Positions 59,205 to 64,000 of a DNA stretch of 64,000 bases are shown piece by piece; the stretch's first letter is position 1, and each line of letters starts with the position of its first letter. The notes under the pieces are model-generated. The model was not told where the DNA came from and made no database searches. It was given only the letters and a program-made list of their open reading frames with translations. Source of the stretch: an uncultured Prevotellaceae bacterium (lineage in GTDB: Bacteria > Bacteroidota > Bacteroidia > Bacteroidales > Bacteroidaceae); assembly GCA_902774815.1 (NCBI GenBank), contig CACYJV010000008.1, positions 35,395 through 99,394 of the forward strand, given 5' to 3'. A program made the position numbers and the translations under genes.

Positions 59205-62200
59205 ATGAAAAAAGACTACATGAAAATTGCACGCACATTCCTTGCCGCAGCACTTTTGTTGGCGATGCCGACAATGGCTCAGACGCAACGCCTTGGCGTC
59301 ATCTCCTCGGATTCGCAGGAGCAGTGGAACACGATGCAGGAAAGGAAGCACACAGCCGTCGTCACTACGAGGGCACAGGCCGATGTCAAGCCTCTGGCTC
59401 CTGCTCCCGAGACGCTGCTCGACCAACCTTTCAAGGTCGAAAACAGCAGCCATCAAAAACATTTCATTCCGACCGTGAGCGCCGACTACAAGATGCCTGC
59501 GCAGGTCTACGGTATTCTGGCTTACAGCAACAAGTGGCCTAACGGCAGCGGAAAAGGCCAATATGGCGTCTATACCTTCACCGCCGATAAGCCCGGCACG
59601 TCGACAGCCGTCGTGAAGGACGATCTGTTTGCGGCCAATGGCGGAGCCATCTTTGGCGAAGGCAAGTACAACGTGTTGAACTATACGGCCTTTTGGGGGA
59701 CCATCATTCTTGATTACGACTATTATCAGTATGACACCTACTACTGGGACCAGCTGAAGAACGTTCATGCCGAAGACGTGACACGCCTGATGTCGGCATG
59801 CGGCAGCTACGATCCGGCCACAGGTCAGTACTACGCCATCATGTACACCGAGGACATGAAGGCCCAAGTGTTCGGCTTGCTCGACTATGGCAAGAACAGC
59901 CGTAAGATGATCTGTCAGCTCGACTCAGCCAATAACATCTTGGCGATGGCCATCAGCCAGGCAGGTGTGGTCTATGGCATCCGTATCGACGGTATGTTGG
60001 TACAAATCGACAAGACTAACGGTAAGATGACCGAGGTCGGCTCTACTGGTGTGCGCCCCCTCTACCTGCAGAGTGCAGCCATCGACCCCCGCACAGGGCG
60101 TATGTTCTGGGCTGCCTGCTCACAGTTGGATCCATTGGGTTTGTATGAGGTTGACCTTGCAACAGGTAAGGCCACGCTCATAGGAACCTTCCCCAACAGC
60201 GAGGAATACGTGGGACTTTTCATTCCCTCGCCAAAGGCCGAGGAAGATGCACCTGCTGCACCCACGACGCTCTCGCTGACCTTCCTGCGCGACTCGCTCG
60301 AAGGTTCGGCACGTTTCCGCTTGCCTAAGCAGACGTTTGCCGGTGACGACATCACGGCTGCCGAGGTGGGCTACCGCGTCTATGTGGCTCCGAAGGACGA
60401 CGAAGGCCTGGTTGGCGAGTTCACCCTTGCCAGCGAGGGCAGCGGAGCTCCCAACGCCTACGTTCGCGATACCTTCAACGTTGCTGAGCGAGGCTTGTAC
60501 CGCATTAGCGTGTGCGCTTACAACGAGGCAGGCGAGAGCCCCCGTGTGTGGGTTGACAAGTTCCTGGGCAACGATGCACCTAAGGCTCCTGGAAGCGTCA
60601 AGCTGGCCAAGGGCGACGACGGTGTGGTGAAACTCAGTTGGACGGCTCCCACGCAGGGCGTCCACTCCGGCTACGTGAACGCATCGAAGATGAACTATAC
60701 CATCGTTCGTTATCCCGACGAAGTGGTCGTGGCAGAACATCAGGCCGAGCGTACCTTCGAGGAGACGCTGAAACCCGAGAAAATGCAGAACTACTACTAC
60801 AAGGTGACAGCATGGAACGGCGATGTCGAGGGTCTCTCTGCTGAATCTAACCGTCTGCTCCTTGGCGAGGTCATCGAGCCTCCCTATTTCGAGGACTTTG
60901 AGGACACGAAGGCAGGTGCTTCGATGTTCACCTTCGTCGATGCCAACAACGACGGTAATACTTGGCAATATGGCTTCTGGAACGGCACGCAGAATGCCGA
61001 CATCTACTACATCACGAACGAAGATCGGACGACGCCTGCCGACGACTGGGCCTTCACGGCTCCCATCCATCTGCAGAAAGGCAAGTTCTACAACCTCACC
61101 TTCGACGTGAACAACGACTACTACTTCGGTGGCACCGAAATCATCTCGGCATGGGTAGGCGCTGACAAGACCATCGCTGCCATGACGACTTCCATCGTGC
61201 CACGAACAGAAGTGACCAACGGCGATCCCGCACCGCTGACAGGCATCATCAAGTCCGATGCCGATGCCAACTACTATATCGGTTTCCATGTGCAGAGCCC
61301 TGCTGACCAGAGCCTGCTCGAGCTCGACAACATCCGTCTGGAAGAAGGCGGTGTCTTCGAGGCTCCTGACACGGTGCAGAACCTGAAGGTGGTGCCTGCC
61401 GACAGGGGAAATCTGACGGTGGGTATCGACTTCGACGTGCCTACGACCGACTTCTACGGCAACCCCATCAGTCAGGTGGACAGCGTCGTCGTCTATCGCG
61501 GCAGCTCCAAGCGTCGCCTCTACGAGAATCCAGAACCCGGAAAGAGCATCCATCTGAACGACACGCAGGTGCCGAATGGCAACAACACCTACTACATCTA
61601 CACTTACAACAGCTACGGCCACGGCATACCTGCACAGCGTACTGTCTGGGTGGGCATTGACATTCCTACAGAACCGCTCGACCTGACGCTCACGATGTCA
61701 GGCAGGCAGGCACGTCTGAAGTGGACTGCCCCGACAACGGGCATTCATGGAGGTTACGTCAATCCGCAGCAGATCACCTATAACATCGAGGACAACCACT
61801 CGTACATCAAAGGTCAGAACCGCACAGGTACCACCTTCAGCGAGACCATCACGCAGACCGAACAGGACTATCTGTACTACCGCGTATCGGCACAGAGTTC
61901 GGCGGGTGGCGGCAACTATGCTTACTCCAACACCGTGATTGTGGGCACGCCCTATGCGCTGCCGTTCAACGAGTCGTTTGCCAATGCCAAGACTGACAAA
62001 CTCTGGAACCAGCAGGCTACGGGCGGTGCCATTGGACTGACCGACGGCGTTTCGGTCGACGACGATGGTGGCTGTGCCATCTTCAAACCCGATGCAGCCG
62101 GACAGACGGGCATGATCACCTCTGGCAAGATTAACGTCAGCGCAGCCAAGCACCCGTTGCTCGAGTTCTACTACTACGCCATTCCGCGTCAGACCACGAC

Positions 62201-63692
62201 CATCACTATCGGTGTCGTGCCCGATGGCAATGCCGACCAGCTGAGGGCCGTTCAAAGCATCGACTATTCGAAACTCACCGGACAGGCCGGATGGCGCAAG
62301 GTGCAGGTAAGCCTCGACGAGTTCACCTCGACCAACTTCATCTACATCGCATTCATCGGCACCAGCACGGGTTCGACCTTCGGCGACATCGCTTTCGATG
62401 CCATCACCGTTCGTGAACACTACGATACCGACCTCAGCGCAACCATCGACGTGCCTGCCTACGTCATCACGGGCGGCAGTATGGATGTGGTGGCTCACGT
62501 GGAGAACATAGGCCGGCAGGCCACAGCCGACTACACTGTTCAGCTCTTCAAGAACGGAATCTTTGCCGACGAGCAGAATGGTGTCAGTGTTGCTGCAGGC
62601 AAGACGGCCGACATCGTCTTCAAGGTGCCGACACTCGTTACCGACGAGCAGGACAACGTCTTCGAGGTGCGCATCATTTGCAATGCTGATGGCGACCAGA
62701 CCAATAATCGCGCCAGCGGCGACGTGGTCTACGAGATGCCCATCTATCCGGCACCAGTTCCCGTCAGCGCAGCCAACGTCGACGACGAGCTCACGCTTTC
62801 GTGGCAGGCTCCTGACCTGACGGCACGCGATGTACGCGTCACCGACGACTTCGATAGCTATCCCTCGTTCATCGTCGATGGCATGGGACGTTGGACAACT
62901 TTGGATGTTGACGGCATCAATACGGGTGTCCTCTCTACGGGCGACGGCACGCCTGTGCGCTATGCCAACGCCGGCAAGCCTTTCGCCTTCCAGGTGTTCG
63001 ATCCCATCGCGCTTGGACTTTCCACCACGCAGCTGGGTCCTCACTCCGGCAATCAGATGCTGGTGAACATGACCGAGACGCCCTACGCAGGCAACGACTG
63101 GCTGTTCTCGCCCGAGCTGAACGGCAAGGCACAGACCATCAGTTTCTGGGTGCGTAGCGTGGCCGATGGCTACATTGAGAGCTTCGAGGTCATGGCATCG
63201 CAGACCGATATGAAACCCGAGAGCTTCACGAAGGTTCAGTCGTCCACCACTCAGGCTCCTGTGGCCTGGACCGAGGCGACTGCCCAACTGCCCGAGGGCA
63301 CGAAGTATTTTGCCATCCACGTGGCCAACAAGCAGAAGTTCATGCTCATGATCGATGATTTCAGCTACGTCCTCTTCAATACGCAGGACCTGAAACTCTT
63401 GGGCTACAACCTCTACTGGAATGGCGAGCGCATCAACGAAGAGCTCATCCCGACAAACAGCTTCCAGGGCTATTGGTATGGCGAGGGCGACTATCAGGTT
63501 ACTGCTGTCTACGAGCAGGGCGAGTCTGTGCTGAGCGAGCCGTTCAGCATCAGTACCGATGGCATTCAGGCCGTTGACCATTCACCGTTGAACATCGACC
63601 GTGCCCGTATCTATAACATCGGTGGCCAGCGCCTGAGCAAGCCTCGTCGCGGTGTCAACATCGTCGATGGACAAAAGGTAGTGGTGAAATAA
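59205..63692 (+). CDS. Giant exported adhesin-like protein with Fn3 and cleaved-adhesin/choice-of-anchor repeats
   Basis: The 1495-residue protein has a signal peptide (from Met6: MKIARTFLAAALLLAMPTMA). Residues of about 85-340 look like a beta-propeller (YGILAYSNKW, VYGIRIDGMLVQIDKTNGKM). Fibronectin III-like domains follow (APGSVKLAKGDDGVVKLSWT and GRQARLKWTAPTTGIHGGYV). Three jelly-roll modules of the cleaved-adhesin/choice-of-anchor J type begin PYFEDFED, LPFNESFAN and VTDDFDSYPS and contain TPADDWAFTAP, GMITSGKINVSAAKH and GNDWLFSPEL. The tail reads YNIGGQRLSKPRRGVN and VDGQKVVVK. Such modules bind host or glycan surfaces in gingipain-type proteins. No enzyme site was seen. Two hairpins follow the gene. 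Confidence 0.88.
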   Translation: MKKDYMKIARTFLAAALLLAMPTMAQTQRLGVISSDSQEQWNTMQERKHTAVVTTRAQADVKPLAPAPETLLDQPFKVENSSHQKHFIPTVSADYKMPAQVYGILAYSNKWPNGSGKGQYGVYTFTADKPGTSTAVVKDDLFAANGGAIFGEGKYNVLNYTAFWGTIILDYDYYQYDTYYWDQLKNVHAEDVTRLMSACGSYDPATGQYYAIMYTEDMKAQVFGLLDYGKNSRKMICQLDSANNILAMAISQAGVVYGIRIDGMLVQIDKTNGKMTEVGSTGVRPLYLQSAAIDPRTGRMFWAACSQLDPLGLYEVDLATGKATLIGTFPNSEEYVGLFIPSPKAEEDAPAAPTTLSLTFLRDSLEGSARFRLPKQTFAGDDITAAEVGYRVYVAPKDDEGLVGEFTLASEGSGAPNAYVRDTFNVAERGLYRISVCAYNEAGESPRVWVDKFLGNDAPKAPGSVKLAKGDDGVVKLSWTAPTQGVHSGYVNASKMNYTIVRYPDEVVVAEHQAERTFEETLKPEKMQNYYYKVTAWNGDVEGLSAESNRLLLGEVIEPPYFEDFEDTKAGASMFTFVDANNDGNTWQYGFWNGTQNADIYYITNEDRTTPADDWAFTAPIHLQKGKFYNLTFDVNNDYYFGGTEIISAWVGADKTIAAMTTSIVPRTEVTNGDPAPLTGIIKSDADANYYIGFHVQSPADQSLLELDNIRLEEGGVFEAPDTVQNLKVVPADRGNLTVGIDFDVPTTDFYGNPISQVDSVVVYRGSSKRRLYENPEPGKSIHLNDTQVPNGNNTYYIYTYNSYGHGIPAQRTVWVGIDIPTEPLDLTLTMSGRQARLKWTAPTTGIHGGYVNPQQITYNIEDNHSYIKGQNRTGTTFSETITQTEQDYLYYRVSAQSSAGGGNYAYSNTVIVGTPYALPFNESFANAKTDKLWNQQATGGAIGLTDGVSVDDDGGCAIFKPDAAGQTGMITSGKINVSAAKHPLLEFYYYAIPRQTTTITIGVVPDGNADQLRAVQSIDYSKLTGQAGWRKVQVSLDEFTSTNFIYIAFIGTSTGSTFGDIAFDAITVREHYDTDLSATIDVPAYVITGGSMDVVAHVENIGRQATADYTVQLFKNGIFADEQNGVSVAAGKTADIVFKVPTLVTDEQDNVFEVRIICNADGDQTNNRASGDVVYEMPIYPAPVPVSAANVDDELTLSWQAPDLTARDVRVTDDFDSYPSFIVDGMGRWTTLDVDGINTGVLSTGDGTPVRYANAGKPFAFQVFDPIALGLSTTQLGPHSGNQMLVNMTETPYAGNDWLFSPELNGKAQTISFWVRSVADGYIESFEVMASQTDMKPESFTKVQSSTTQAPVAWTEATAQLPEGTKYFAIHVANKQKFMLMIDDFSYVLFNTQDLKLLGYNLYWNGERINEELIPTNSFQGYWYGEGDYQVTAVYEQGESVLSEPFSISTDGIQAVDHSPLNIDRARIYNIGGQRLSKPRRGVNIVDGQKVVVK

Positions 63693-63730
63693 GCGGTTAA
63701 CTTAGCCTGTTTCAAGGCTTTATAAAACTC

Positions 63731-63765
63731 AAAGGGGTACATTCGCATGCCGAATGTGCCCCTTT
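63731..63765. terminator. Terminator of the adhesin-like gene
   Basis: A 15-bp stem with one wobble (63731-63745 with 63751-63765) and a 5-nt loop; the stem base is A/T-rich on both sides, so it may work in both directions. Confidence 0.85.
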
Positions 63766-63777
63766 TCCTAACGTTAT

Positions 63778-63807
63778 AAAACGTCACGTGACTCATTGTG
63801 ACGTTTT
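63778..63807. terminator. Second hairpin after the adhesin-like gene
   Basis: AAAACGTCAC (63778-63787) pairs fully with GTGACGTTTT (63798-63807). It may serve the partial minus-strand gene at the window end. Confidence 0.65.
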
Positions 63808-63815
63808 GCCCATCA

Positions 63816-63873
63816 TTAGATGTAGATGTAGATGTAAATGTTAGATGTAGATGTAGATGTTAGATGTAAATGT
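63816..63873. repeat. GATGTA hexamer-type microsatellite
   Basis: Several GATGTA units are broken into blocks by TTAGATG; non-coding, between the hairpins and the next gene. Confidence 0.85.
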
Positions 63874-63921
63874 AGCAGCATAGCTGCTTAGCTTAATATA
63901 TACGTGAGTTCGACGTAAGAG

Positions 63922-64000
63922 TTATGCAATTAGTTTGCTTTTGTCAATGATTTCAATATTCATTGACGGCTTTTTGGGCAGTAGATTGTAGGCAATGAGG
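63922..64000 (-). CDS. Possible C-terminal end of a gene running in from beyond the window
   Basis: The minus strand is open from the edge for 25 codons and ends LLPKKPSMNIEIIDKSKLIA then TAA at 63922-63924. The peptide looks like ordinary protein, but it is too short to identify. The hairpin at 63778-63807 would be a fitting terminator. Confidence 0.35.
   Translation of the reverse strand, partial: LIAYNLLPKKPSMNIEIIDKSKLIA

Noticed and set aside
61698-63581. A 627-codon minus-strand frame opposite the adhesin-like gene (also 60120-61622)
   Set aside because: It has typical shadow composition (His, Val, Arg rich), while the plus strand shows a signal peptide, Fn3 and jelly-roll modules.
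1-64000. tRNA, rRNA, prophage or insertion sequence
   Set aside because: No T-loop-like GGTTCGA-N-CC context with cloverleaf arms, no rRNA segments, and no transposase or phage proteins among the real genes.

Overview
The window looks like chromosomal DNA of a Bacteroidales bacterium, most probably Prevotellaceae. The reasons are Bacteroidetes-type promoters (TTTG, about 20 bp, TAnnTTTG) before many genes, exported proteins ending in a GIYI-x-GKKVVIK-like tail, BspA-like leucine-rich proteins, a DUF4831-type protein, TlpA-type exported thioredoxins and ECF sigma/anti-sigma pairs. About 51 protein genes were found. No rRNA, tRNA, CRISPR array, insertion sequence or prophage was seen.

Layout. 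1-8.9 kb: the 5' part of an exported glycoside hydrolase on the minus strand, nnrDE, a DUF4831-type gene, dacB, nadB and an exported bleomycin-hydrolase-type peptidase. 9.0-14.4 kb: two ECF sigma/anti-sigma modules pointing at each other. 14.6-22.6 kb: an exported FMN-binding protein and two large BspA-like surface proteins in tandem. 22.7-27.3 kb: purN, an M23 peptidase, obgE, adk and hpt. 27.4-33.2 kb: exported amidohydrolase-ABM fusion, exported thioredoxin, lipoprotein flavodoxin and aldo/keto reductase. 33.4-34.8 kb: a small unknown protein and an AraC-type regulator. 35.2-42.8 kb: a complete histidine operon in the order B-G-D-C-H-A-F-IE. 42.9-46.8 kb: etfB, etfA, a small membrane protein and an acyl-CoA dehydrogenase. 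46.8-51.8 kb: STAS-kinase fusion, helical repeat protein, stand-alone AICAR transformylase and an exported esterase. 52.0-63.7 kb: two giant exported proteins on either side of a split 5'-nucleotidase, rplS and a 78-residue protein.

The most unusual signal is non-coding. Arrays of a 13-bp odd palindrome (AAAGC-NNN-GCTTT) repeat with an almost exact 22-bp period. They have 10 units at 4261-4481, 3 at 25879-25944 and 8 at 34861-35037, with a possible remnant at 49113-49157. I do not recognise this family. Other notable features are a 22-nt tandem repeat inside an anti-sigma-like gene whose length is not a multiple of three, a G/C-rich element coding the same peptide before the membrane helix of both anti-sigma-like proteins, near-identical terminators after two neighbouring units, an in-frame copy of a C-terminal tail beyond its stop codon, and duplicated spacers in the his operon.

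How the genes work together: the his operon is a full biosynthetic pathway; etfB, etfA and the acyl-CoA dehydrogenase form an electron-transfer unit; each ECF module probably couples an envelope signal to transcription of exported genes; hpt, adk, purN and the AICAR transformylase serve purine metabolism. All functions are inferred by reading motifs; no database search was run.
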